From assembly GCA_029259775.1 (NCBI GenBank), contig JAJDEN010000008.1, positions 367,615 through 431,614 of the forward strand: a DNA stretch of 64,000 bases, given 5' to 3'. Below the pieces are notes generated by a model. That model was not told where the DNA came from and searched no databases. It saw nothing but the letters and a program-made list of their open reading frames with translations. Numbering within the stretch: the stretch's first letter is position 1; each line of letters starts with the position of its first letter. Made by a program: the position numbers and the translations under genes. Source of the DNA: Planctomycetota bacterium (GTDB taxonomy: Bacteria > Planctomycetota > PLA2 > JAEUHO01). This document shows positions 16,052 to 23,112 of the stretch, piece by piece.

Positions 16052-17133
16052 TGCAGGATGCATTTGACACCAGCGTTACCGCCAACCGCTTCAGCATGCC
16101 CCGGCTCCACACGGCAGTCTGGTCGCAGTTCGAGAATCTTGATGAGGCAGGCGATGCTCTACGCACGCTCAAGGACCGGCTCTCGGATAGGGAGTACAAG
16201 AAGCTCGGCCATGGAATCCTGCGGCAGGCCTTCTTAGTGGAACCCGTGCTGGCACGGGGTGGCGCGACCAGCGTGAATGTCCGATGGGAGCCCCGTCTTG
16301 TCGCCCAACAACGTGGCTGCTCCTACGACGACTGCCTCCTCATCGCTACCGGGTTGATCCTATCGCTAGCCGATTGGATGAATGAGCGCGAAGAACACGA
16401 CGAGCTGCTTCGCCTAGTTCTCGGTTACGGCCACCCGTCGCACGCGCTTCCGGCGGACTACAGGACGCGCCCTGAACCCGACGAGGAGGTCAGCATTCAC
16501 CGGCCTTCCAACCTTGGTTGGACCTACACAGAGGCGATGGTCAGGGCTGCTCGACTACGGAAGTTCCTGAAGGAGGAGCGCGAGGATGAGGAGGTCGCGT
16601 TCCTCGCGCGCGTCGTAGACAAGAAAGTGCAGATCAAGTCCTATCTCACGGACCGCGCCCAGACGGGTGACCACCAGACGAACAGAGAAAAGCGGTGGGA
16701 GGCGCACCCGCAGTCGGTTCAGTTCGCATTCCGACGTGACTGCATGGGCATCGAGTTCAGGCTGATGGAACAGATTTGCGCCTTCAACGGATTTCCGCAG
16801 GACTTGAGGAACCAACTGCACGAGGACGAGGTTCTGGACCACGTAGGGGACGACTTTCGCTGCCCGATTACGCTTATGCCGATCTCGTTTGATGACTTCC
16901 AGGACGAGGTGTTCAACCAAGTCCATGGCCAGTCAAACTTCCAGGTCGGTCACCTGAACCCGCTCAAGCTGAACGACGAAGGCGAGCCTGACGAAGAGAG
17001 CGGTCATGTGCCCGCGAACATCTCGTGGATCTCGGCCGACGGAAACAGGATCCAAGGCAGCCTGAGTCTCACCGATGTCCGCACCCTCCTGACCGGCATC
17101 GGAAACAACTACAAGGCGGAGGGCTACCTCTAG
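16051..17133 (+). CDS. HNH-type restriction endonuclease (putative)
   Basis: A 360-residue protein convergent with the adjacent DNA methyltransferase. Its C-terminal quarter carries an HNH-like core: DDFRCPITLMPISF, then FQVGHLNPLKLNDEG, GHVPANISWISADGNRIQG and SLSLTDVRTLL. The His-Leu-Asn-Pro-Leu, Asn and GNRIQG elements are the pattern seen in several HNH-type restriction enzymes that accompany N6-adenine methyltransferases. The N-terminal ~230 residues are mainly helical and unrecognised; they may provide DNA recognition. The pairing with a methyltransferase and the regulated start (inverted repeat over the ribosome-binding site) support a restriction role. The sequence does not show which site is cut. 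It could also be a phage defence nuclease acting on its own. Confidence 0.65.
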   Translation: MQDAFDTSVTANRFSMPRLHTAVWSQFENLDEAGDALRTLKDRLSDREYKKLGHGILRQAFLVEPVLARGGATSVNVRWEPRLVAQQRGCSYDDCLLIATGLILSLADWMNEREEHDELLRLVLGYGHPSHALPADYRTRPEPDEEVSIHRPSNLGWTYTEAMVRAARLRKFLKEEREDEEVAFLARVVDKKVQIKSYLTDRAQTGDHQTNREKRWEAHPQSVQFAFRRDCMGIEFRLMEQICAFNGFPQDLRNQLHEDEVLDHVGDDFRCPITLMPISFDDFQDEVFNQVHGQSNFQVGHLNPLKLNDEGEPDEESGHVPANISWISADGNRIQGSLSLTDVRTLLTGIGNNYKAEGYL

Positions 17134-19130
17134 CGAACGCTATCGATCATTCCCCGCGCCTGCTCGGCGATGTTCCGAGCCTTGACCCGCGCGTAGATCG
17201 ACTCACGTACCATCTTGGTGATCGTCTCGCGTCTGGCTGCTGCCTTGGGGATCGGCAGAACCAACTCAGCGATGCGCTGGCCGAGGCTATCGATGATGTC
17301 CTGGGTGAACTGCTTTGCGCGGATCTGACGACGTACGACATCACAGCTCAGGGCCGCAAGCAGCAGGAACGGATTGAGCCCATGCTTGTCCTTGAGAACG
17401 CGGATCTTGTATAGGTGGCTCTGGTAGACAATGCGTGAATCATGCTCCGTGACGATTGCACAGGTCCCGATGAGATAGGTTCCGTCCTTGACCATGAGGA
17501 TGTCGAGCGGCTGAACGTCCTGCTTTGATGACAGTTTGCTGTAGTAGTCCTCAGACAGCCCATGCTTCGGATCCGCCTTCAGTTCCCAGTTGCTTATGTC
17601 CGAAGTCCGGATGAAGGGGATGTCTCCGGTCCCATACGCCAGCTTTCCCACTTCGTGCCCCGTCTTCCACGTGACCGTGCCATCTTCGATGAGGTCGCCG
17701 AATCGATAGAGGTTGTGCGAGCGCTTCAGCTTCGCGAGGTCGCTGTCAATCTGCGGGTCGTAGTAGCGGGGACGAAGGACGTTGTTTCGGATGTCGGCAT
17801 CACCAACCGTGAAGCCTAGTGGTGATTGAACCAGTCCGTTTCGACGAACATGGGACGACCAGTTGGAAGCGATCTCCGGAAGATCGTTCTTCTCGATTGT
17901 CCTCGCGCGGGAGTCCTGGCCACACCACTTCGCCTCGGCCATGAAGACACGCTTTGTGCGCCGCGTCCGGCCACCGAGTCTTCGCGCTAGCAGCAGGCAG
18001 GTCTTCGTATGCGTCCCCCCCTTGCCAGAGGTCTTGAACAACGCCTCGGGCATTCCAATGACGCCTTGGATGTCGGCCTCGTTTCGAAGGTACTGGACGA
18101 GGTATCGGTAGGACTTGTTCGAGAGGACGCTCTCCGGCAACACCATGCCCAGCCGTCCTCCGGGCTTGAGTAGCGATAGGCACCGTTCCACGAACAGGAC
18201 TTGCGGAGGCACCCTGTTCTGAAGCTCGCGCGTGGGCTTCAAGATCTGATCCTCTGGGTCAAGTCGCCACTTGCGCGCGATCTCCAATGTGCGCATCACA
18301 TCTGGACTTGCGGCGACGATCCGAGATCCAAACGGCGGGTTGGTCAGCACGACATCGACGCCACCCTCAGGCAAGCGCTCCCATAGAGACTCGCCCTCCA
18401 AGGTCTGCATCGCGATGCTGTCTCCAAACTCGATGTTCGGATGTCCTCCGGTCAGCAGCGACAGATGGATGCGAGCCAACTTGGTGAGATACGAATCCTT
18501 GTCGATCCCGAAGATCGTCCTCTCCGCGAGGCTGGCCACCTTGGCCGGGGTCACTCCTGCGTCCAGGAAGTGGCGCGTGGTGGATGTGAGGAAGCCCCCT
18601 GCGCCGCACGCGGGGTCGATGACCAACTCACCTGCCTTGGGATTCATCGCCTGAACGAGGAAGTCGGTGACTGAGCGGGGCGTGAAGAACTGACCTGACT
18701 TGCCCCGAGACTCGCTACCAGCGAACACCTCGAAGGCGTCCCCGATTGGGTCGCTGTGCGAGTCAATGAGCGAGAAGTCGCAGGCCTTGAAGACGGTGAA
18801 GATCGCCTCGGGCGACAGCAGGATCTCGACGCCCTGGTCGTAGACATCGGCGAAGTCCTCCCTGACCTTTCCGAACAGAGCGCGCACCCACTTTGCGAGC
18901 GCCAGCGCATCAATCCCCGCAGGAGGAGGTCCCGCCTTGCCTGTCTCGACGTACAGCTTGCAGAACAGACACTTGAGCAACTCATCAAGGAGCGCCTCAT
19001 CGCGTGTCGCTCCAACGAACTGGCCAGCCAGGTAGTTGCGCAACTCGCGGAAGATCTCCTTAGGGGTTCGCATCCCAGGGAGAACGGGGGTAGGGGCGGT
19101 CGAGGCTGCTTTCACGAGACGTCTCCACAT
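17130..19130 (-). CDS. N6-adenine DNA methyltransferase with fused specificity domain (M.S fusion)
   Basis: A 666-residue protein. The N-terminal part is a HsdM-like N6-adenine methyltransferase: helical lead-in, SGQFFTPRSVTDFLV (motif X region, ~145-160), DPACGAGGF (motif I, ~172-180, S-adenosylmethionine binding) and LTNPPFG (motif IV catalytic, ~262-268). From about residue 440 it continues into one HsdS-like target recognition domain (GDIPFIRTSDISNW, then VQPLDILMVKDGTYLIG) and a coiled spacer at the end. Methylation and sequence recognition are therefore in one chain. No ATP-dependent HsdR is nearby; the partner is the convergent HNH gene, overlapping by 4 bp at the stop codons. The start is taken at ATG 19130; an in-frame ATG 57 bp downstream is an alternative. 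Confidence 0.85.
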   Translation of the reverse strand: MWRRLVKAASTAPTPVLPGMRTPKEIFRELRNYLAGQFVGATRDEALLDELLKCLFCKLYVETGKAGPPPAGIDALALAKWVRALFGKVREDFADVYDQGVEILLSPEAIFTVFKACDFSLIDSHSDPIGDAFEVFAGSESRGKSGQFFTPRSVTDFLVQAMNPKAGELVIDPACGAGGFLTSTTRHFLDAGVTPAKVASLAERTIFGIDKDSYLTKLARIHLSLLTGGHPNIEFGDSIAMQTLEGESLWERLPEGGVDVVLTNPPFGSRIVAASPDVMRTLEIARKWRLDPEDQILKPTRELQNRVPPQVLFVERCLSLLKPGGRLGMVLPESVLSNKSYRYLVQYLRNEADIQGVIGMPEALFKTSGKGGTHTKTCLLLARRLGGRTRRTKRVFMAEAKWCGQDSRARTIEKNDLPEIASNWSSHVRRNGLVQSPLGFTVGDADIRNNVLRPRYYDPQIDSDLAKLKRSHNLYRFGDLIEDGTVTWKTGHEVGKLAYGTGDIPFIRTSDISNWELKADPKHGLSEDYYSKLSSKQDVQPLDILMVKDGTYLIGTCAIVTEHDSRIVYQSHLYKIRVLKDKHGLNPFLLLAALSCDVVRRQIRAKQFTQDIIDSLGQRIAELVLPIPKAAARRETITKMVRESIYARVKARNIAEQARGMIDSVR

Positions 19131-19133
19131 GAT

Positions 19134-19178
19134 CTGTCGGGGCCGTGGAGTAAAACATGTCCTGCCGACAGCCTACAA
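19134..19178 (-). promoter_or_regulatory. Probable methyltransferase promoter with flanking inverted repeat
   Basis: Reading the minus strand, TTGTAG (19178-19173) and TTTTAC (19155-19150) are separated by 17 bp, a plausible sigma-70 promoter ending about 20 bp before the ATG at 19130. A 7-bp inverted repeat (CTGTCGG 19134-19140 with CCGACAG 19165-19171) brackets the -10 box and could be an operator for autoregulation. Confidence 0.45.
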
Positions 19179-19186
19179 TCCGGGTC

Positions 19187-19789
19187 CTAGAACCGATTCC
19201 CGTCCAACGTCCGGAGGTGCGCCAGGAACTCCCGCGCCACGTTCCTTGAGTACCCCCTCTGGCCGAGCTTCTTGATGATGCCGATCCAGGGTTGGGCCTC
19301 CTCCTCGTAGATCTCGACCAGCGCGTCCACCATCTCCCGGTACTCCTCGGGGACCGTCTCCCGCAACTCGGCCATGACCGCGTAGAAGTCCGGCTTCTTT
19401 CGCTTCTCGAAGAGGGGAGCCGGGTGCCCGTCGCGCCACTTGCGGAAGTTGATGGCGTCCCGAGTCTCCTTCTTGATGTACGCCAAGCAACAGGTGTAGG
19501 TGATCTGCGTCCACAGGCTGAAGACCTTGGCGCGTCCCGGCTCGAACTTGTAGAGCGTCTTCTCAAGCTGCGCCCAGGCCACGGCGAAGAGGTCGTCAAC
19601 GTTGCTGCCGTGGTGGTACTGCAAGAGCTTGTGGTGGCCGCTGGACAGGATCACGTTGCGGATCAGCGGAATCGCGTGTGCCATGATCTCGTCGCGGAGC
19701 ACGATGTCAGTGCAGGCCCCCTGGACGTACCGGGTGAGGAGGGCCTCCACGGCCTCGTTGTCGAAGTAGTGCTTGCTGTTGCGTGCCAC
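19187..19789 (-). CDS. Phage sigma factor, T4 gp55-like
   Basis: A 200-residue protein resembling small phage sigma factors for late transcription. A region-2-like segment is visible: VDDLFAVAWAQLEKTLYKF, then VFSLWTQITYTCCLAYIKKE with aromatic residues where sigma factors melt the -10 element. A C-terminal helix-turn-helix-like part follows (WIGIIKKLGQRGYSRNVARE). T4 gp55 recognises only a -10-like late promoter. The gene starts at GTG 19789, overlapping the upstream stop (TAGTG), in a minus-strand operon with two zinc-ribbon genes. It may redirect RNA polymerase to prophage late genes. The match is by pattern only; a remote sigma-70 relative is the alternative. Confidence 0.65.
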   Translation of the reverse strand: MARNSKHYFDNEAVEALLTRYVQGACTDIVLRDEIMAHAIPLIRNVILSSGHHKLLQYHHGSNVDDLFAVAWAQLEKTLYKFEPGRAKVFSLWTQITYTCCLAYIKKETRDAINFRKWRDGHPAPLFEKRKKPDFYAVMAELRETVPEEYREMVDALVEIYEEEAQPWIGIIKKLGQRGYSRNVAREFLAHLRTLDGNRF

Positions 19790-20409
19790 TACTCATCTTT
19801 GGCTGGAGATTGTCTCGCTTCACGTATCCGCTTTCGGATGCGCTTGATCTCCACCCGACCGACCTTCGCTTGGGCTGCCTGCTCGTCCAGGGTGCGCGTG
19901 TCTCCGAAGGACTCAATCCTCCGGTGGTAGGCGCAATACTTGAGGATGTTCTGGGGCTTGGAGTAGTCGGGCCAGAACGAGTGCAGGTTCTCCCTAGAGC
20001 CACACAGTCGACATGCCGAATCGCTGGTGACACCTTCTGTCTTCAACGCAGCCCGCGTGCTGTCGCTTCCGCTGGCGAGCGTCTCGTCGACGAGCTGGCG
20101 GAACTTGTAGAAGGCCATGACCCACGGCTTGCGCTTGGTGACGAACCTGCGGACGAATCGCTGGGCCTTCTGCTTGTTCTCGGGGTTCTTGCGCCAGTGT
20201 TCGCGCCTCCAGGCGGTGCGCTGCTCCCGTTGCGCTGACTTGATCTCGTAGCAGCGTAGGCAGACCGCGCGCTCGCCGTAGTTGTAGCGGAAGGCCGCGA
20301 TGGGCCGGAACCGGAGGCAGTGGACGCAGCACTTCGTTCCCTCAGGTGGCGTCTCGGCCAGTCTCCGGTATCGCCACTTCGCTCGCTTCGTTCTTGGTGG
20401 GTTACTCAT
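19789..20409 (-). CDS. Zinc-ribbon/degenerate HNH-like phage protein
   Basis: A 206-residue basic protein with two paired-Cys modules. The first is CCVHC...CLRC, similar to the N-terminal zinc fingers of phage HNH proteins (KCxxC...FYxx...CxxC). The second, CRLCGSRENLHSFWPDYSKP followed by CAYHRR, matches the common phage HNH signature CxxCG...HHxDYSKPL...C..H, but the usual double His is replaced by HSFW, so nuclease activity is doubtful. A DNA- or RNA-binding role is plausible. Start chosen at ATG 20409 because AAGGAG lies 9 nt before it and it overlaps the upstream stop codon; ATG 20418 is an alternative. Cotranscribed with the sigma factor gene. Confidence 0.55.
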   Translation of the reverse strand: MSNPPRTKRAKWRYRRLAETPPEGTKCCVHCLRFRPIAAFRYNYGERAVCLRCYEIKSAQREQRTAWRREHWRKNPENKQKAQRFVRRFVTKRKPWVMAFYKFRQLVDETLASGSDSTRAALKTEGVTSDSACRLCGSRENLHSFWPDYSKPQNILKYCAYHRRIESFGDTRTLDEQAAQAKVGRVEIKRIRKRIREARQSPAKDE

Positions 20410-20803
20410 CGTCCGCATCTCCTTCACTCTCTAGATGGTGGGGGCTGAAGTGCAGAGTCTCCAGCGTGAATACGAGGTTCGTCGCTGCGTAGAACAGGGA
20501 GCGCATACCTCGGTGCTTGCTCGCCTTGGTGAACGACACAAGTGCGCTCTCGATGTGGATGCTCGCCTCCTCCAAGAGATCGACCATCCGTGCGCCGTCA
20601 GGCTTCGCCCACTCGAACTCCAAGGGGATGACCTGTCGGGCGATGACGCGGTCCATGAGCTTGAACAGCTCGTGACGGTCGAAGGCGTGCTCGGCCAGGA
20701 GTCGTCTCTGCTTGCTGGTGGCTAAGACCTTGCGGGGCGGGGGTTCGCAGCCGCTTCCTCCGCAGCGCTCACAGATGGGTACTGGTGGTGGCTGGTCTGG
20801 CAT
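20402..20803 (-). CDS. Small zinc-binding phage protein, function unknown
   Basis: A 133-residue protein starting at ATG 20803. The N-terminus has a CERCGGSGC motif, as in DnaJ-like or glutaredoxin-like zinc ribbons, followed by a Lys/Arg segment and a helical body (ELFKLMDRVIARQVI, MVDLLEEASIHIESALVSF). The C-terminus is acidic. No family is recognised. It is the first gene of a three-gene minus-strand unit with overlapping stops and starts (20402-20409 and 19789), suggesting one transcript ending with the sigma factor. A regulatory or replication-accessory role would be a guess. Confidence 0.5.
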   Translation of the reverse strand: MPDQPPPVPICERCGGSGCEPPPRKVLATSKQRRLLAEHAFDRHELFKLMDRVIARQVIPLEFEWAKPDGARMVDLLEEASIHIESALVSFTKASKHRGMRSLFYAATNLVFTLETLHFSPHHLESEGDADDE

Positions 20804-20853
20804 CGGCGCTCCCGTGTCCGTCTTACTTTTGACCGGGAGCGCTCTCGAAGTGC

Positions 20854-21681
20854 CTAGCCGAGCAGGTCCACCGCTGCCTGCTTCGCTTCCTTGTCGGTCC
20901 CTGCGTAGCGCGTGAGCGTCTTCATGCTCTTCCAGCCGCCGATGTTCATGACGGTCTGGGTCGCGGCACCCTTCAAGAGGGCGTGAGTCGCGAAGCTCCG
21001 GCGCAGGGAGTGGATGGCCTTGTACTCGACGCCTGCCTTCTTGCAGAGCTTCCGCATGTCGCGGCGGATGTTGTACTTCCAGGACTCGCTGAGGTCGCCG
21101 ATGACGCGGCCCCGCTTCTGGCCTCGCCAGTGGCTTCGGAGCACCTTGCGGAGGGTCGGAGCCATCGGCACCTCACGATCTTCATGGGTCTTCGTGCCGT
21201 GGACCGTGATGAAGTTGGCGTCCCAGTCCACGTCGCTCCAGTCGGCGTTGTAGATCTCGGTGCGTCGCAGCCCTCCGTAGGCGCCGAGGGCGACGGTGAT
21301 GGCGATGCGGTGGTTGCCCGCCGCTTCGAGGAGGCTCTGGATCTCCTCTTCTGTGTAGAAGACGACCTTGCCGAGGTGGACCTGGGGCTTCCTGATGCCC
21401 TTGGCGAAGTCGGGGATGCCCATGTCGCGCTCGTTCGCCCACCGGATGAACCCGCGAGTCACGTCGAGGTAGATCTGCATGGTCCTGGGCTTCCAGCTCC
21501 TCACGGTGTTGCCGTGGTGCAGGTACCTCTCGAACTCGGCTCGGGTGAACTCGGTGGGGTCGAGGTGGTCCCAGTGCTTGAAGAGGGGCTGTAGCTTCGT
21601 CCGGTGGACGTAGACGGTGCTGGGGGTGCGGTTGAGGCCAACGTAGTGGCAGTAATCATCGAGTATCTGTTGGTGTCGCAT
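20854..21681 (-). CDS. Tyrosine integrase of the prophage
   Basis: A 275-residue phage integrase. The N-terminal part is a SAM-like core-binding domain (ILDDYCHYVGLNRTPSTVYV, helices to ~90). The catalytic domain shows ALGAYGGLRRTEIYNADWSD with the first catalytic Arg, HSLRRSFATHALL with the HxxR pair, GGWKSMKTLTRYAG with Trp in the position of the second His and the nucleophilic Tyr. Start at ATG 21681 has AGGAG 9 nt upstream; longer readings into the tRNA are not credible. It lies 148 bp from the 3' end of tRNA-Val, so it most likely catalyses recombination there. No excisionase is recognisable nearby. Confidence 0.93.
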   Translation of the reverse strand: MRHQQILDDYCHYVGLNRTPSTVYVHRTKLQPLFKHWDHLDPTEFTRAEFERYLHHGNTVRSWKPRTMQIYLDVTRGFIRWANERDMGIPDFAKGIRKPQVHLGKVVFYTEEEIQSLLEAAGNHRIAITVALGAYGGLRRTEIYNADWSDVDWDANFITVHGTKTHEDREVPMAPTLRKVLRSHWRGQKRGRVIGDLSESWKYNIRRDMRKLCKKAGVEYKAIHSLRRSFATHALLKGAATQTVMNIGGWKSMKTLTRYAGTDKEAKQAAVDLLG

Positions 21682-21736
21682 TTGGAGCGGCTCCTGTGGT
21701 CGGAGACGCAGGGCGGGCCTCGGGGGCCTCGCTCCT

Positions 21737-21759
21737 GGAGCCGCGTGTTTCGCGGCTCC
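21737..21759. terminator. Hairpin between integrase and tRNA
   Basis: A 9-bp perfect stem (GGAGCCGCG 21737-21745 with CGCGGCTCC 21751-21759) around a TGTTT loop lies in the 148-bp gap between the tRNA 3' end and the integrase start. There is no T-run. It may end the tRNA transcript or form part of the attachment-site arm; the remainder of the gap shows no gene. Confidence 0.35.
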
Positions 21760-21829
21760 GCCTTCAAATACGGATGACCCCTCCGGGACCCACCCCCTCG
21801 GGGGAACAGGCTGGGAGTCAAAAGAGAAG

Positions 21830-21906
21830 TGGTGGGCGTTACAGGACTCGAACCTGTGACCCCCAGCTTGTCGAGCTGGTGCTCTAGCCAACTGAGCTAA
21901 ACGCCC
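21830..21906 (-). tRNA. tRNA-Val (anticodon GAC), prophage attachment site at 3' end
   Basis: A complete 77-nt cloverleaf can be folded: acceptor GGGCGTT/AACGCCC, D-stem GCTC/GAGC, anticodon stem CCAGC/GCTGG, TTCGAGT T-loop and encoded CCA at the 3' end. The anticodon loop TCGACAA gives GAC (Val, codons GUC/GUU). Position 33 is C instead of the near-universal U. The 3' end points into the prophage and the integrase is 148 bp away, so the attachment core is probably the 3' half of this tRNA, with the second copy outside the window to the left. Confidence 0.92.
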
Positions 21907-22146
21907 ACGCGTGCGCGGGGGCAGGTTGTACCACCGCCCCGGGGAGGAGCAATATCGCGCGCGGGGCGGGATCCGGGGCGGCAGCGGTCCCCGTGGGCGG
22001 CCCACCGCCCGCCGCAAGGCAGCGCGCTCAGGCTGCCCCTACCGGCCCCTACAGGGCCGAAACACGGGGTGCTGCACGGGGTTCCAGCCGCAGCTGGCAC
22101 CCGAGCGGACGGTACACTCGGGGCCTCTGTCGCTGGGAATCACGCC
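21907..22146. other. Intergenic, tRNA promoter region
   Basis: About 240 bp of very GC-rich sequence between the tRNA-Val 5' end and the next gene. It should contain the tRNA promoter on the minus strand and the promoter of the gene at 22147, but no clear -35/-10 pair stands out. No repeat or small gene is supported. Confidence 0.4.
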
Positions 22147-22953
22147 ATGAAGCTCTCCTACCTCCTCATCAACGTCGTCCTCGTCGCCGGCGGCATCTTC
22201 GTCTACGACGAGATCAAGAGCCCCGACCCGACCCAGGTCCACACCGACTACACGGGCGGGCTCACGGCCGACGCCCCCGACACCCCGTCCGACGACCGCC
22301 CCGCGCCCATGACCTCCGGTGGCCTGCGCGATCGCAGCGACGAAGCCCTCGCAGACCGCGTCGCCGCCATGGAGCGCCTGCTGTCCAGCCTCAGCGCCCG
22401 CCGCGCCGAGCGCGCCGACGACGGTACGGGCCCGCTGGCCTCGAACGGCGGCAAGCTGCCCGAGCTCTCCGCGACCGACTTCATCGATCCCGACGATCCC
22501 GTCTACGACGAGAAGACCCTCCAGACGATCGCCTCCTACATGGACGAGATCAACCGCAGGAAGCAGGAGGAGCGTCAGCGCAACCGCGTCGCCTCCGAGC
22601 TGGACCGCCTCGGCCTCGAGCTGAGCGATGCCCAGCAGAAGTCCGTCGTCGACGAGACCCTCGCCTACCAGGGCAAGGCCCGAGATCTGCTGCGCCAGGG
22701 CTTCGCTCGAGACGAGGACGGCCGCACGGCCCGCCGCGAGGCCTTCAAGACCCTCCAGGACGAGTACAAGAACACGATCAACCGCCTCGTGCCGACTGCC
22801 GAAGCCGAGAAGATCGCCAACAGCCGCATCGCGCGCGGCATGGGCTTCTACTCAGGCCGCAACACGCGCATCGACGGGGGCAACAACGGCCGCACGAACC
22901 GCCGCAGCCGCGGCGGGAACAAGGGCGGCAAGCAGCCGGGCGGCGACCGCTAG
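22147..22953 (+). CDS. Membrane-anchored coiled-coil protein, unknown
   Basis: A 268-residue protein with one N-terminal membrane helix (LSYLLINVVLVAGGIFVYDE), then a polar linker rich in Asp, Pro and Thr, and a long charged helical region (~70-235, with LADRVAAMERLLSSLSARRA and INRRKQEERQRNRVASELDR). It ends with a Gly/Asn/Arg-rich tail (GGNNGRTNRRSRGGNKGGKQ) that looks disordered and could bind nucleic acid or polyanions. The membrane anchor and coiled coil place the bulk in the periplasm or cytoplasm, which cannot be decided. No family is recognised. It is the first chromosomal gene after the prophage and stands alone. Confidence 0.65.
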   Translation: MKLSYLLINVVLVAGGIFVYDEIKSPDPTQVHTDYTGGLTADAPDTPSDDRPAPMTSGGLRDRSDEALADRVAAMERLLSSLSARRAERADDGTGPLASNGGKLPELSATDFIDPDDPVYDEKTLQTIASYMDEINRRKQEERQRNRVASELDRLGLELSDAQQKSVVDETLAYQGKARDLLRQGFARDEDGRTARREAFKTLQDEYKNTINRLVPTAEAEKIANSRIARGMGFYSGRNTRIDGGNNGRTNRRSRGGNKGGKQPGGDR

Positions 22954-23112
22954 ATCGACCCCTCGCTCACCTCGGAACCGGTATCTGGCGAGGCCCGAAT
23001 TCCGGCCTGCGGACCCTGCCGCGCCACGCTCATCCGGAGACCTCCGCAGGCGCGAGAGGTAGACTTCCGCCGCGCTCCAGGGTGATGGGGCGCCATCGCA
23101 GGAGGACGACCC
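22954..23112. other. Intergenic before alanine dehydrogenase
   Basis: About 160 bp with no gene or repeat I can support; it should hold the promoter of the alanine dehydrogenase gene. The AGGAGGACGACCC just before ATG 23113 supplies the ribosome-binding site. Confidence 0.4.

Larger units (their letters stand above)
1..21830. mobile_element. Prophage, right-hand part (siphovirus-like), integrated at tRNA-Val
   Basis: A contiguous phage module runs from the left window edge to the tRNA-Val gene. It has head and tail genes on the plus strand in canonical order, then a restriction-modification pair, a phage sigma factor, zinc-ribbon proteins and a tyrosine integrase on the minus strand. The integrase lies about 150 bp from the 3' end of the tRNA, the usual layout for integration into a tRNA gene. 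The left boundary, terminase, most of the portal, and replication, lysis and immunity genes lie outside the window. Head and tail frames look intact, so it could be a complete prophage, but this cannot be judged from one end. Confidence 0.9.

Noticed and set aside
16051..16098. Later start of the HNH gene at the internal ATG 16096
   Set aside because: No ribosome-binding site precedes it. ATG 16051 has GGAG directly before it, although the spacing is short and the site is within an inverted repeat.
20854..22017. Integrase extending through the tRNA
   Set aside because: The longer frame crosses the tRNA gene and has no family similarity. ATG 21681 with a good AGGAG is the true start.
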